From Triticum aestivum (taxonomy: Eukaryota > Streptophyta > Magnoliopsida > Poales > Poaceae): a stretch of 64,000 nt of DNA. Position 1 is the first letter of the stretch; the number at the start of each line of letters is the position of its first letter. The notes under the pieces were generated by a model. The model was not told the DNA's origin, did not search any database, and saw only the letters and a list, made by a program, of their open reading frames with translations. Location of the stretch: assembly GCF_018294505.1 (NCBI RefSeq), contig NC_057809.1, positions 418,985,485 to 419,049,484 on the forward strand. Direction: 5' to 3'. The position numbers were made by a program, and so were the translations under genes. This document shows, in pieces, positions 27,385 through 39,260 of this stretch.

Positions 27385-29420
27385 ATGGCTCAAGATAATA
27401 CTAAATTGTGTGACTTCACCAATACCAACAACAATGATTTCCTTAGCACTCTGATTGCTCCTCTTACCGATGCTGAATCTTGTGAAATTAATACTGCTTT
27501 GCTGAATCTTGTCATGAAAGATCCGTTCTCCGGCCTTCCTAGTGAAGATGCCGCTACCCATCTTAATAGCTTCGTTGATTTGTGTGACATGCAAAAGAAG
27601 AAAGATGTCGATAATGATATCGTTAAATTGAAGCTATTTCCTTTTTCGCTTAGAGATCATGCTAAAGCTTGGTTTTCATCTTTCCCTAAAAATAGTATTG
27701 ATTCATGGAACAAGTTCAAAGATGCTTTTATCTCTAAGTATTTTCCTCCCGCTAAGATCATCTCTCTTAGAAAAGATATTATGAATTTTAAGCAACTTGA
27801 TCATGAACATGTTGCACAAGCTTGGGAGAGAATGAAATTAATGATACGTAATTGCCCTACTCATGGTTTAAATTTGTGGATGATTATACAAAAATTTTAT
27901 GCCGGATTGAATTTTGCTTCTAGAAATCTTTTAGATTCGGCCGTGGGAGGCACTTTTATGGAAATCACTTTAGGAGAAGCTACTAAACTCCTAGATAATA
28001 TTATGGTTAATTATTCTCAATGGCATACTGAAAGATCTACTAAAAAGGTGCATGCGATAGAAGAAATTAATGTTTTGAGTGGAAAGATGGATGAACTTAT
28101 GAAATTATTTGCTAATAAGAGTGTTTCTTCTGATCCTAATGATGTGCCCTTGTCTACTTTGATTGAGAATAATAATGAATCTATGGATGTGAATTTTGTT
28201 GGTAGGAACAATTTTGGTAACAATGCGTATAGAGGAAATTTCAACCCTAGGTCTTATCCTAGTAATCCCTCTAATAATTATGGTAATTCCTACAATAATT
28301 CTTATGGAAATTATAATAATATGCCCTCTGATTTTGAATCTAATATTAAACAATTTATTACTTTGCAAAAAAAATTAATGCTTTGGTTGAAGAAAAATTG
28401 CTTAAGATTGATGATTTGGCTAGGAACGTTGATAGAATTGCTCTTGATGTTGATTCTTTGAAACTTAGATCTATTCCACCTAAGCATGATATCAATGAGT
28501 CTCTCAAAGCCATGAGAATTTCCATTGACGAGTGCAAGGAAAGAACCGCTAGGACGCGTGCTATGAGAGATGCCTTTATTAAAGCGTGTTCTTCTAATTC
28601 CTATGAAAATAAAGATGAAGATCTAAAAGTTATTGATGTGTCCCCTATTAAATCTTTGTTTTGCAATATGAATCTTGATAATGATGGGACTGAATATGAT
28701 CCACCTTCACCTAGAAGGCTTTCTAAGAATTTGGAATTTGTTGATCTTGATGCTAAATTTGGTAAAAGTGGGATTGAAGAAATTAAAACCATAGATGTTG
28801 CTAAACCCACTATTATGGATTTCAAGGAATTTAACTATGAAAATTGCTCTTTGATTGATTGTATTTCCTTGTTGCAATCCGTGCTAAATTCTCCTCACGC
28901 TTATAGTCAAAATAAAGCGTTTACTAAGCATATCGTTGATGCCTTGATGCAATCTTATGAAGAAAAACTTGAATTGGAAGTTTCTATCCCTAGAAAACTT
29001 TATGATGAGTGGGAACCTACTATTAAAATTAAAATTAAAGATCATGAATGCTATGCTTTGTGTGATTTGGGTGCTAGTGTTTCCACGATTCCAAAGACTT
29101 TGTGTGATTTGTTAGGTTTCTGTGATTTTGATGACTGCTCTCTAAACTTGCACCTTGCGGATTCCACTATTAAGAAACCTATGGGAAGAATTAATTATGT
29201 TCTTATTGTTGCAAATAGGAATTATGTGCCCGTAGATTTTATCGTTCTTGATATAGATTGCAATCCTTCTTGCCCTATTATTCTCGGTAGACCTTTCCTT
29301 AGAATGGTTGGTGCAATTATTGATATGAAGGAAGGGAATATTAGATTCCAATTTCCATTAAAAAAGGGCATGGAACACTTCCCTAGAAAGAAAATAAAAT
29401 TACCATATGAATCTATCTGA
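27385..29420 (+). pseudogene. gag: Gag and aspartic protease of the Sabrina-like element, one frameshift
   Basis: I chose the ATG at 27385 (MAQDNTKLCDF), because the upstream part of the open frame lies inside the LTR of element 2. Residues ~60-190 form a gypsy gag core (DHAKAWFSSFPKNSIDSW, FYAGL), followed by an Asn/Tyr-rich stretch and no zinc knuckle, as in Athila-type elements. At the run of eight A (28367-28374) the frame shifts. The second part (28383-29420) is open and ends in a retropepsin-like domain with CDLGASVSTIP near residue 230 and the family's ILGRPFL motif. The catalytic DTG/DSG is DLG, which I recall as the usual form in this plant clade. Stop at 29418-29420. No RT or integrase follows. 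Confidence 0.8.
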
Positions 29421-32244
29421 GAGCCACTTATGGATTGCCTACCAAAGATGGCAATACCTAGATCTATTCTTGCTTGTTATGCCTAGCTAGGGGCGTTAAA
29501 CGATAGCGCTTGTTGGGAGGAAACCCAATTTTATTTTTATTCCTTGCTTTTTGCTCCTGTTTAGTAATAAATAAATTATTTAGACTCTGTTTTGGTTGTG
29601 TTTTTTGTGTTTAATTAGTGTTTGTGCCAAGTAGAACCGTTGGGAAGACTTGGGGAAAGTCTTGTTGAACTTGCTGTAAAAAACAGAAACTTTAGCGCTC
29701 ACGAGAACTGCTGTCATTTTTATTTGGAGAGTTATATTTAGTTAATTCTTTTTGCAGATGATTAATAGATAAATTCCTCACGTCCATAAATTTATTTTAT
29801 AATTTTTGGGGTTCCATATCTTGCGCTAGCTACAGATTACTACAGACTGTTCTGTTTTTGACAGATTCTGTTTTTCGTGTCTTGTTTGCTTATTTTGATG
29901 AATATATGGCAAGTAAAATAGTTTATAATCCATAGAGAAGTTGGAATACAGTAGGTTTAACACCAATATAAAAAAAGAATGAGTTCACTACAGTACCTTG
30001 AAGTGGTCTTTTGTTTTCTTTCGCTAACGGAGCTCACGAGATTTTCTACTTTAAGTTTTGTGTTGTGAAGTTTTCAAGTTTTGGGTAAAGATTTGATGGA
30101 TTATGGAACAAGGAGCGGCAAGAGCCTAAGCTTGGGGATGCCCATGGCACCCCCAAGATAATCTAAGGATACCTAAAAGCCAAAGCTTGGGGATGCCCCG
30201 GAAGGCATCCCCTCTTTCGTCTACTTCTATCGGTAACTTTACTTGGAGCTATATTTTTATTCACCACATGGTATGTGTTTTGCTTGGAGCGCCTTTTATG
30301 ATTTGAGTCTTTGATTGTCAGTCTACCACAATCATCCTTGCTGTACACACCTTTTGAGAGCGCCGAATTTGATAGAATACTCTATGTGCTTCATTTATAT
30401 CTTTTGAGTTATATAATTTTGCTCTAGTGCTTCACTTATATCTTTTAGAGCACGGTGGTGGATTTGTTTTATAGAAACTATTGATCTCTCATGCTTCACT
30501 TAGATTATTTTGAGAGTCTTAATAGCATGGTAATTTGCTTAATAATAATATTCTTGGTATTCAAGATTTGTAAAACTTTCTTTTGAGTGCGTTGAATACT
30601 AAGAAAAAAATTGATGCTTGATAATTATTTTGAGATATGAGGATGGTGATATTAGAGTCATGCTAGTTGAGTAGTTGTGAATTTGAGAAATTCTTGTGTT
30701 AAAGTTTGTGATTCCTGTAGCATGCACGTATGGTGAACCGTTATGTGATGAAGTCGGAGCATGATTTATTTATTGATTGTCTTCCTTATGAGTGGCGGGT
30801 GGGGACGAGCGATGGTCTTTTCCTACCAATCTATCCCCCTAGGAGCATGCGTGTAATACTTTGCTTTGATAACTTCTAGATTTTTGCAATAAGTATATGA
30901 GTTCTTTATGACTAATGTTGAGTCCATGGATTATACACACTTTCCTTCCTTCCACCATTGCTAGCCTCTCTAATACCGCGCACTTTCCGCCGGTATCATA
31001 CACCCACCAAATACCTTCCTCAAAACAGCCACCATACCTACGTATCATGGCATTTTCATAGCCATTCCGAGATATATTGCCATGCAACTTTCCACCGTTC
31101 CATTCATTATGACACGCTCCATCATTGTCATATTGCTAGCATGATCATGTAGTTGACATTGTATTTGTGGCAAAGCCACCGTTCATAATTCTTTCATACA
31201 TGTCACCCTTGATTCATTGCATATCCCGGTACACCGCCGGAGGCATTCATATAGTCATATTTTGTTCTAAGTATTGAGTTGTAATTGTTGAGTTGTGAGA
31301 AAAATAAAAAGTGTGATGATCATCATTTTTAGAGCATTGTCCCAAGTGAGGAAAGGATGATGGAGACTATGATTCCCCCACAAGTCGGGATGAGACTCCG
31401 GACGAAAAATAAAAAAAAATAAAAAGAGGCCATAAAAAGAGAAGGCCCAAAAAAATGAGAGAAAAAGAGAGAAGGGATAATGTTACTATCCTTTTACCAC
31501 ACTTGTGCTTCAAAGTAGCACCATGATCTTCATGATGGAGAGTCTCCTTTGTTATCACTTTCATATACTAGTGGGAATTTTTCATTGTAGAACTTGGCTT
31601 GTATATTCCAATGATGGGCTTCCTCAAAATGCCCTAGGTCTTTGTGAGCAAGCGAGTTGGATGCACACCCACTTAGTTTCTTTTGTTGAGCTTTCATATA
31701 CTTATAGCTCTAGTGCATCCGTTGCATGGCAATCCCTACTCACTCACATTGATATCTATTGATGGGCATCTCCATAGCTCGTTGATACGCCTAGTTGATG
31801 TGAGACTATCTTCCCCTCTTTTTGTCTTCTCCACAACCACTATTCTATTCCACATATAGTGCTATATCCATGGCTCACGCTCATGTATTGCGTGAAGATC
31901 GAAAAAGTTTTGAAAATTTCAAAAGTATGAAACAATTGCTTGGCTTGTCATCGGGGTTGTGCATGATTTAAATACTTTGTGTGGTGAAGATAGAGCATAG
32001 CCAAACTATATGATTTTTAAGGCATAGCTTTCTTTGGCCATGTTATTTTGAGAAGACATAATTCCTTTGTTAGTATGCTTGAAGTATTATTATTTTTATG
32101 TCAACATGAACTTTTATCTTGAATCTTTTGAATCTGAATATTCATACCACAATTAAGAAGATTTACATTGAAATTATGCCAAGTAGCACTCCGCATCAAA
32201 AAATTTGTATTTATCATTTACCTACTCGATGACGAGCGGGAATT
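29421..32244 (+). other. Non-coding 3' internal region of the Sabrina-like element
   Basis: No reverse transcriptase, RNase H or integrase remains recognisable in these 2.8 kb. The region holds two internal copies of the 14-base polypurine-like motif AAGCTTGGGGATGC (30128-30141 and 30183-30196). The second begins a short hairpin, GGGGATGCC/GGCATCCCC (30190-30213). The rest is AT-rich with no gene. Confidence 0.65.
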
Positions 32245-32258
32245 AAGCTTGGGGATGC
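32245..32258 (+). other. Polypurine tract of the Sabrina-like element
   Basis: AAGCTTGGGGATGC lies directly before the right LTR (TGATACG at 32260). The same 14 bases occur twice about 2.1 kb upstream. Confidence 0.7.
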
Positions 32259-32259
32259 T

Positions 32260-33833
32260 TGATACGTCTCCAACGTATCTATAATTTTTGATTGCTCCAT
32301 GCTATATTATCTACTGTTTTGGACATTATTGGGCTTTATTATCCACTTTTATATTATTTTTGGGACTAACCTATTAACCGGAGGCCCAGCCCAGAATTGT
32401 TGTTTTTTGCCTGTTTTAGGGTTTCGAAGAAAAGGAATATCAAACGGAGTTCAAACGGAATGAAACCTTCGGGAACGTGGATTTCTCACCGAATACAACT
32501 CAGAAGACTTGGACCCTATGTCAAGCCAATTAACAGGAGGCCACGAGGTAGGGGGCGCGCCTGCCCCCCCCCCCCCAGGCGCTCCCTCCACCCTCGTGGG
32601 CCCCCTGTTGCTCCACCGACGTACTTATTCCTCCTATATATATCCATGTACCCCCAAACGATCAGAGACGGAGCCAAAAACCTAATTCCACCATCGCAAC
32701 TTTCTGTATCCACGAGATCCCATCTTGGGGCATGTTCCGGAGCTCCGCCGTAGGGGGCATCAATCACGGAGGGCTTCTACATCATCATCCAAGCCCCTCC
32801 GATGAAGTGTGAGTAGTTTACTTCAGACCTACGGGTCCATAGTTAGTAGCTAGATGGCTTCTTCTCTCTTTTTGGATCTCAATACAATGTTCTCCCCCTC
32901 TCTCGTGGAGATCTATTCGATGTAATCTTCTTTTTGCGGTGTGTTTGTTGAGATCAATGAATTGTGGGTTTATGATCCAGTCTATCTATGAATAATATTT
33001 GAATCTTCTCTGAATTCTTTTATGTATGATTGGTTATCTTTGAAAGTCTCTTCGAATTATCAGTTTGGTTTGGCCTACTAGATTGGTTTTTCTTACCATG
33101 GGATAAGTGCTTAGCTTTGGGTTTGATCTTGCGATGTCCTTTCCCAGTGACAGAAGGGGCAGCAAGGCACTTATTTTATTGTTGCCATCGAGGATAACAA
33201 GATGGGGGTTTTATCATATTGCATGAAACTATCCCTCTACATCATGTCATCTTGCTTAAGGCGTTACTCTGTTTTTAACTTAATATTGTAGATGCATGTT
33301 GGATAGCGGTCGATGAGTGGAGTAATAGTAGTAGATGCAGGCAGGAGTCGGTCTACTTGTCTCGGACGTGATGCCTATATACATGATCATACCATTCTCA
33401 CAACTATGCTCAATTCTCTCAATTGCTCAACAGTAATTTGTTCACCCACCGTAGAATACTTATGCTCTTGAGAGAAGACACTAGTGAAACCTATGGCCCC
33501 GGGTCTCTTTCTCATCATATCAATCTCCATCACTTTATTATTGCTTTGCTTTTACTTTGCCTTTCACTTTTCACTTTGCATCTCTATACCAAAAATACCA
33601 AAAATATTATTTATCATCTCTATCAGATCTCACTTTCGTAAGTGACCGTGAAGGGATTGACAACCCCTAAGCGCGTTGGTTGCGTTGAGCTATTGTTTTT
33701 GTGTAGGTACGAGGGACTCGTGCGTAGCCTCCTACTAAATTGATACCTTGGTTCTCAAAAACTAAGGGAAATACCATGCTACTTTGCTGCATCATCCTCT
33801 CCTCTTCGGGGAAATCCAACGCAAGAGGTAGCA
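32260..33833 (+). repeat. 3' LTR of the Sabrina-like element
   Basis: The LTR runs TGATACGTCTCC ... CAAGAGGTAGCA and is followed by the GGCAT target duplication. TATA-like run at about 32635-32645. It is slightly shorter than the left LTR because of small deletions. Confidence 0.85.
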
Positions 33834-34755
33834 GGCATGGGCGAGGAGATCCATGGATCGGGACGAGGTGCAGTGCTGCTCTCTCCCTACCTCTCTCTAA
33901 CGGCGCACGCACATGAGAAAGGGATCGATGGGGGAGATGGGGATCGGGCAAGCGGCGGCGCTGAATGGGCATCGAGGGAGAGAGCGAGTGGAGGGGTCGG
34001 GGCTAGGTTAGGTGCGGTTGGGCCTTGGCCTCGGCTGCTGGGCTGAACAGGAGGCCCAGGTGGGCTACAGGGATGGATGCCTAGCTGGGTTTCCCCCTCC
34101 GTTTTCTATTTCTCACAAGAAGAAAGAAAGAAAAAAACACATGAGATAAAAGAAATGACTAGAGGAGTAGCAAAGGAGTTTGGCAGGGAGAAAAATCTTT
34201 ACGGACTCACAAAAATGTGAAGGATGACAATAAAATGGTTCGAGCATTCTTCGTGGAATTAAGATTCGCACAAGGTTGAATTTCAAAACCCATTCCAACG
34301 AACTACAAATGGGTTGAAATTATAGGAGATGACCCTACACACTAGATGTGATTTATGGGCAGATCTGGAACATTTATGGATAAGTAAAATTGCAACTCAA
34401 TTTTACTAAAAAGGCTCCAAAGGAAGAAAAGAAGTGGAGTTGGATAAAAAGGAAATTGAAGAACGGTGCAAATGTGTTATGGGTGAATCCAAGCCAATGG
34501 AATGGTTTAATATAGCTCCCTAAATATTAAGAGGATATGTTATAAAGAGAATCACCATGTGAATTCCCTCGGTTTAAATGGACCGAAGATCTATACGATT
34601 TATTTAGTTGAGTTGCAAAAGAATTAATGATATGATACATGATGACAAGACGCAATGCAAAATATGCAATGAAGAATGCAACGAACCAAACAAATCACAC
34701 GATGAAACCCGGAATTCATGAAAGGCACCTGAAGCTCCAGTCTTGGGGCGTCACA

Positions 34756-34992
34756 CAGGGTGTGGGCCCCCTGGCCTTAATTTATTTCGCCAGTATTTTT
34801 ATATATTCCAAAAATATTCTCCGTTGATTTTTCAGGTCATTCTGAGAACTTTTATTTCTACACAAAAATAACACCATGGCAATTCTGCTGAAAACAGCGT
34901 CAGTCCGGGTTAGTTTCATTCAAATCATGCAAGTTAGAGTCCAAAACAAGGGCAAAAGTGTTTGGAAAAGTAGATACAATGGAGACGTATCA
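34756..34992 (-). repeat. LTR 5'-end fragment, TGATACGTCTCC type
   Basis: Read on the minus strand it begins TGATACGTCTCCATTGTATC at 34992 and runs about 235 bases until it meets the solo LTR boundary. It resembles the start of a common Triticeae gypsy LTR distinct from the Sabrina-like one. Its end coincides with the point where the Harbinger transposase reading begins, so this insertion probably cut off the 5' part of that gene. Confidence 0.6.
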
Positions 34993-36145
34993 GGTCACTC
35001 CCTGGCCGTGCTCCCAACCTGAACCGCAACAGGGAGAGAGGCCACGCCCTGCTCTATGCCGATTACTTTGCGAACACCCCGCTCTTCAAGCCAGATAAAT
35101 TATGTCGCCATTTTCATATGGCAAGGCATGTGTTCAATCGTATCCGAGAGGGATTGATTGCTCATTAACCATACTTCGAGTGCAAGACGGATGCCCTTGG
35201 CAAGCTTGGATTCTCCTCTTACCAGAAATGCACCGCAGCCATCCGCATGCTTGCATATGGAATTCCAGGCGATCTGGTGAATGAGTATGTGCATATGAGT
35301 GAGACAACATGTCTGATGTCAATGTACAAGTTCTGCAGGCTGTGATCGAGGTGTTTGGCCCTGAGTACTTGAGGCAGCCAACTGCCGCTGATATAGAGAG
35401 ATTGTTGGAGACCAACGCAGCTAGAGGCTTTCCAGGCATGCTTGGCAGCATAGATTGTATGCACTGGGAGTGGAAGAACTGTCCATTTGCTTGGCAGGAC
35501 CAGTACAAGGGGCATGTCAAAGCATGCACTGTCATATTAGAAGTGGTGGCTTCGCAGGATCTTTGGATATGGCATTCTTTCTTCGGCATGGCAGGTTCTC
35601 CCAATGATATCAACGTGCTGCAGTGTTCTCCAGTCTTCGCAAGGCTTGCAGAAGGCCATTCCCTACCTGTCAACTTTGAGATCAACGGCCACCGGTACAA
35701 CAAGGGATACTATCTAGCTGATGGTATATATCCTCAGTGATCAACTTTTGTGAAGACAATCTCGAACCCCCAAGGTGAGAAGGGGAAGAGATTTGTCCAA
35801 ATGTAAGAGAGTGCTAGAAAGGATGTGGAACGTGCTTTTGGTGTGCTTCAATCCTGATGGGGTATCGTTTGAAACCCTGCACTGTCATGGGATGAAGGGG
35901 AGCTTTGTGAGGTGATGACTGCTTGTGTGATCATGCACAACATGATCGTCGAGGACGAGCGTGATGACAGTATCTGCGACAAAGGATTTGATTATCAAGG
36001 TGAAAATGTTAAGCCCCTGCACCAAGAACCGGCCACGTTTGAACAGTTTGTCCAATTCCATCGTGAGCTGCGTGATTGGCCCACTCATTTGGATCTTCAA
36101 AATGACTTGGTTGAGCACGTGTGGGATCACATTGACAACCAATAG
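34993..36145 (+). pseudogene. PIF/Harbinger transposase (HARBI1-like nuclease), decayed
   Basis: The reading starts in mid-protein (PGRAPNLNRNRERGHALLY at about 34999) next to the LTR fragment, so the N-terminus is missing. It continues through [47 protein letters not shown] (first catalytic Asp of the DDE_4 fold in GSIDC), [21 protein letters not shown] and RKDVERAFGVLQ, ending VEHVWDHIDNQ with TAG at 36143-36145. Breaks: TAA at 35166-35168, a one-base loss near 35337-35341, then in-frame stops at 35738-35740, about 35804, about 35855 and about 35870. The last four are each explained by one C-to-T (or complementary) change. Family-level identification is firm; the copy is not functional. Confidence 0.88.
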
Positions 36146-36294
36146 ATGTATTGGTTCATTTTATATTCATTCAAGATAATTTCGATTTGGTTGTAAAACT
36201 ATTTTATTAGAGACAATTTTGATTGGGTTGTCAAACTATTTTTATTTTCAAACAATTAATATTTGGACGTGCAAACTTGTTTTGATATGAAAAT

Positions 36295-36480
36295 ATGAGC
36301 ATTTTTGACCCTGACGAACAGGATGGGGCAAACAGATGTGGCCGCGCGCTGGGCGTACGACCACCGCATCTCATGACAGGCCCGAACACGACCCCATCGC
36401 TTTACCCAAATGAACCGATTCCAGGCAAAGCAGACGTTCGTTTGAGGTCGCGCGGTGGAGTTGGCCTGAGCTGCTGCCAT
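36295..36480 (+). mobile_element. Likely 3' terminal region of the Harbinger element
   Basis: The GC-rich stretch, with GACGTTCGTTTGAGGTCGCG and GGTGGAGTTGGCC near its end, resembles the terminal regions of grass PIF/Harbinger elements as I remember them. It lies 150 bases after the transposase stop. The other terminus is lost, so an inverted-repeat pair cannot be shown. The 150 AT-rich bases between (36146-36294) contain no gene. Confidence 0.4.
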
Positions 36481-36700
36481 CGCCGGATCTCTCTCGCAAA
36501 GGAAACAAGGGGGATACGTCAAGGACACCAGGTCTGTCCCCCGGATGCAATGCGGCAGTTTGCAACAGGATTGACCAGTCAACGTTTGGAGGTAGAAGAG
36601 AAGATATGTCAGTCCGTTTCCTATCCAACGGTTCCTATACAATCGACTGAAACTGAAAACGTTTTCAGCTATCTCCTCAAGAATAGGCGGTCCCTACAAT

Positions 36701-39260
36701 TTAGATCTCTTGTTCCACCGTAAAATCCGGCTCCATGGGCTTCTTGAGCGCCCTGCCGTCGCAGCTGTGCCGTCGGCACCTCACGCTCCCTCCCGCCCGC
36801 CCGTCGCCTGCCTGTGGCATCATGTGCTCCATGGACGCGCGGCGTCGCTTGTGCCGGCGCCACGCGGCCTGGATGAAGCACGCCGCCCACGTCCGCCACT
36901 GGTGCGAGTAGAACCGGAACCTGTGCCGGATCCGCGCGCTGTGCAGGCGCCGGAACTGCGACGCCACGAACCGGAGGTCCTCCGCGACGAGCGCGAACGC
37001 CTCGACCACGGAGACGGCCCGCACGGTGCGCGTGGACCGCGGCAGGTACTCGGAAGGCCGCGGGTCCAGCGCCCACGTCAGGAGCTCCTCCCCGCAGAAC
37101 TCCCCTGCCCCGATGCGGCACGAGTTGAAGAACCCGGACCGCCCCCCCTGCGTCGTGTACGAGTCGAGGTACCCTCGGATGATGAAGAGCATCGAGTCCA
37201 CGGGGTCCAGCTCGCGCACCAGCCGCGTGCCACGGGTGTAGAGCGCCGGCCGCAGCCGCTCGCAGATGGCCTCCAGCGTCCGCTCGTCCATCTCGTCGAA
37301 CAGTGGCACTCGCCGGACGAGGTCGAGGCAGAGGTGGCGCTTGATGTCGCGGCGGATGTCCATGGGGAGGTCCTTGAGCAAGGCCTCCTCGTCCACGCCG
37401 CGGGTGGCCACCCATTTGTACTGCTGGTACCTCCTCACGCACTGCTTCAGCGGCTGGGGTATCTGCCGGTGGTGCATCCACCGCTCCATGTCCGTCCGCT
37501 TCGTCCGCCACTCCTCCAGTCGGATCATCGTCGCTTGAAGATACGACTGCAAAGACAAAAATACTAGAAATGTCAGTTCTTCTACAACTTCTCGTTTATT
37601 GTTTGCTGCAAGATTGATGGAGTGGAAGCAAGGAGATCTTACTTGCATGTTGCCAATGAGCAGAGCAAACAATACAAGCCCAAGGATGCCAATGACGATT
37701 GCAAAGCTTATCTCTCCAATGTACAAGCTCGTCGCCAGATTCTGTCCCAGGCAACTGAAACATTTTTGTATTAGTTAGAAACATGGCCAATATGTAAATG
37801 ATACATACTACAGTGTAGCGTGCATGCATGGAGTAATTTCAAACCTGAGGTTCTTGAGTCCCCACCAGAAGCAGTAGAAGTACTTCTGGGTGAAGGCCGA
37901 CGTGGTGAGCTTATAGTTGAAGGCCTCCGCGTAAATCCCAAACTGGTAGAAACTATTGTCCGGAGTGCACAATCTCGTTATGTTGCTCAGCTCGTACCAG
38001 ATGGTCCTGTTGCTACTGACGGTGTTGCAGTCGAAGAACTCGGTCCGACACATGGGGCCCTCCAGATTGCACGCCTCTCTCCAGCACGCCTCCTGCCTCT
38101 GCACCGAGAAGAGGTACCACAATGCTCCCAGCACGTGGCTTGCCAGCATGTAGAGTATGAGGTTATACGCCGCGCTGGCCCATGCGTTCTCCGTCATGGC
38201 TCCAGTCGCCATGACGATCTGCCTCGTGAGCGGGAAGATCTGGAAGAGCCGCGGGAGGTACTGGAAGATGATGCTGAACCGGAGGATATCCTTCCGGTTT
38301 GCCGTGGCGGATTCCTTCAGCATAGGCACGACGACCCAGATCACGAACTGTGGATACCGAGGAGAAACACACAAAGTTACAGAAGATTTGTGCAGAGCAT
38401 TTCAGTTCTTGCGATTCATGGCAAAGAGCACTGGATGTAACCGTCCGTTACCTGTGGTAGAGGCAGCGCGGTGATGAGATCAAACCAGAAGGCCCGTGAT
38501 AGATACCTCATGGCGATCTTGTATGGCTGGATCACGAGCTCTCCTCTCCCAAACACACGGGAAGACGGGGCGATGAACGCCGTCCGGAAGCGGAGGCAGA
38601 TGTGGGCCGCGTAGAACACGTCCAGCAGCGACCGTATGACGGAGAGCATGAGCGCCAGCGAGTGCTTGAACTCGATGCACATGTTCTGCTGGGTTCCGGT
38701 CAGGTAGAGGAACAGCGGGTCGACGAAGAGCGAGAGCAGGCACGCCGTGAGGAAGATCTTGTTCCACAGGTGGATCACCCGGCCGCGGGGGTCGAAGAAG
38801 ATGTGGCTGCCAGAGTGCATCAGCGACTCCAGCTCCTCCGAGAAGGCGCGTGACAGCACCCTGTCCCTGATGCTTCTGCACGGCCTCTCCGGGCAGACCC
38901 GGGAGCCCAGCTTGCATTTCCTTGGATCGTGAGGCAGCTTGCTGTGGCTCTTGCTTGCTGTTGATGGGATCTCCAGGGAGATTGCTTTCAACTGCTGCAC
39001 CTCGAGGTCGTTCTGGAACCTAGAATTGGTAATGCAGCAGAGAAAATATGTGAGAAAATATATCATCTGAATCTGGAAACAATCAGTCAAACAATTTTTC
39101 CTTTTGGAACATATAGTACAGTACACTGCAATGGTGATATTGGTGAAACCTAACACGTAAATCCTTGAGAACTGAAATGTCAAGCCAACAATTTTACCCT
39201 GATAAGCAAGGTGATATTGGTCGAGTGGAGGCTCACCTGACGTTTCGTGAACCACAGCAT
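36701..39260 (-). CDS. CNGC: Cyclic nucleotide-gated ion channel (plant CNGC, probably group III)
   Basis: This is a plasma-membrane cation channel with six helices, a pore and a C-terminal cyclic nucleotide/calmodulin-binding region. Exons on the minus strand are 38452-39019, 37845-38347, 37643-37754 and 36701-37546; the three introns (104, 90 and 96 bp) are all GT-AG and keep phase. Visible landmarks: WNKIFLTACLLSLFVDPLF (S1), RVFGRGELV and FDLITALPLPQ (S3), YNLILYMLASHVLGALWYLF (S5), pore FWWGLKNLSCLGQN across an exon junction, VLFALLIGNMQ (S6), YKWVATRGVDEE (C-linker), GEFCGEELLTWALDP (phosphate-binding cassette), FIQAAWRR (IQ-like) and the end KPMEPDF. The 5' end is tentative: ATG at 39258-39260 (MLWFTKRQ) splices at a GTGAG donor to an acceptor at 39013-39014, giving about 681 aa, a usual CNGC length. 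Oddity: REGDP of the binding domain is RELDP. Confidence 0.93.

Larger units (their letters stand above)
13639..33833 (+). mobile_element. Sabrina-like gypsy (Athila-type) element, interrupted by element 2
   Basis: Both LTRs begin TGATACGTCTCCAACGTATC. The outer flanks are a perfect 5-bp target duplication, GGCAT at 13634-13638 and 33834-33838. Behind the left LTR is a primer-binding site matching plant tRNA-Asp (15242-15259), and before the right LTR is a purine-rich AAGCTTGGGGATGC. Only a gag-protease reading frame is present; no reverse transcriptase or integrase is seen, so the element is non-autonomous. Removing the nested element 2 (15401-27309) leaves about 8.3 kb. The family name is from memory of Triticeae LTR starts; superfamily and boundaries are seen directly. 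Confidence 0.8.
10531..34755 (-). mobile_element. Probable solo LTR (about 4.0 kb), split by the Sabrina-like element
   Basis: The parts 10531-13638 and 33839-34755 fit together as one LTR once the inserted 13639-33838 block is removed. Read on the minus strand it starts TGTGACGCCCCAAGAC, a common Triticeae gypsy LTR start, and ends CCCCGTGACACCA. Flanks are CTGGG (10526-10530) and CAGGG (34756-34760), a 4-of-5 match that could be a decayed target duplication. Neither a primer-binding site nor a polypurine tract adjoins the ends, hence the solo-LTR reading. The GC-rich block 12900-13640 / 33839-34060 corresponds to the GC-rich core seen in other long LTRs here. The boundary call is tentative. 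Confidence 0.45.

Noticed and set aside
35134..35703. 189-codon minus-strand ORF
   Set aside because: Antisense shadow of the Harbinger transposase reading; no family features.
36710..38440. Long + strand ORFs (36710-37567, 37820-38440)
   Set aside because: They are antisense shadows of the CNGC exons, which show conserved channel motifs on the minus strand.
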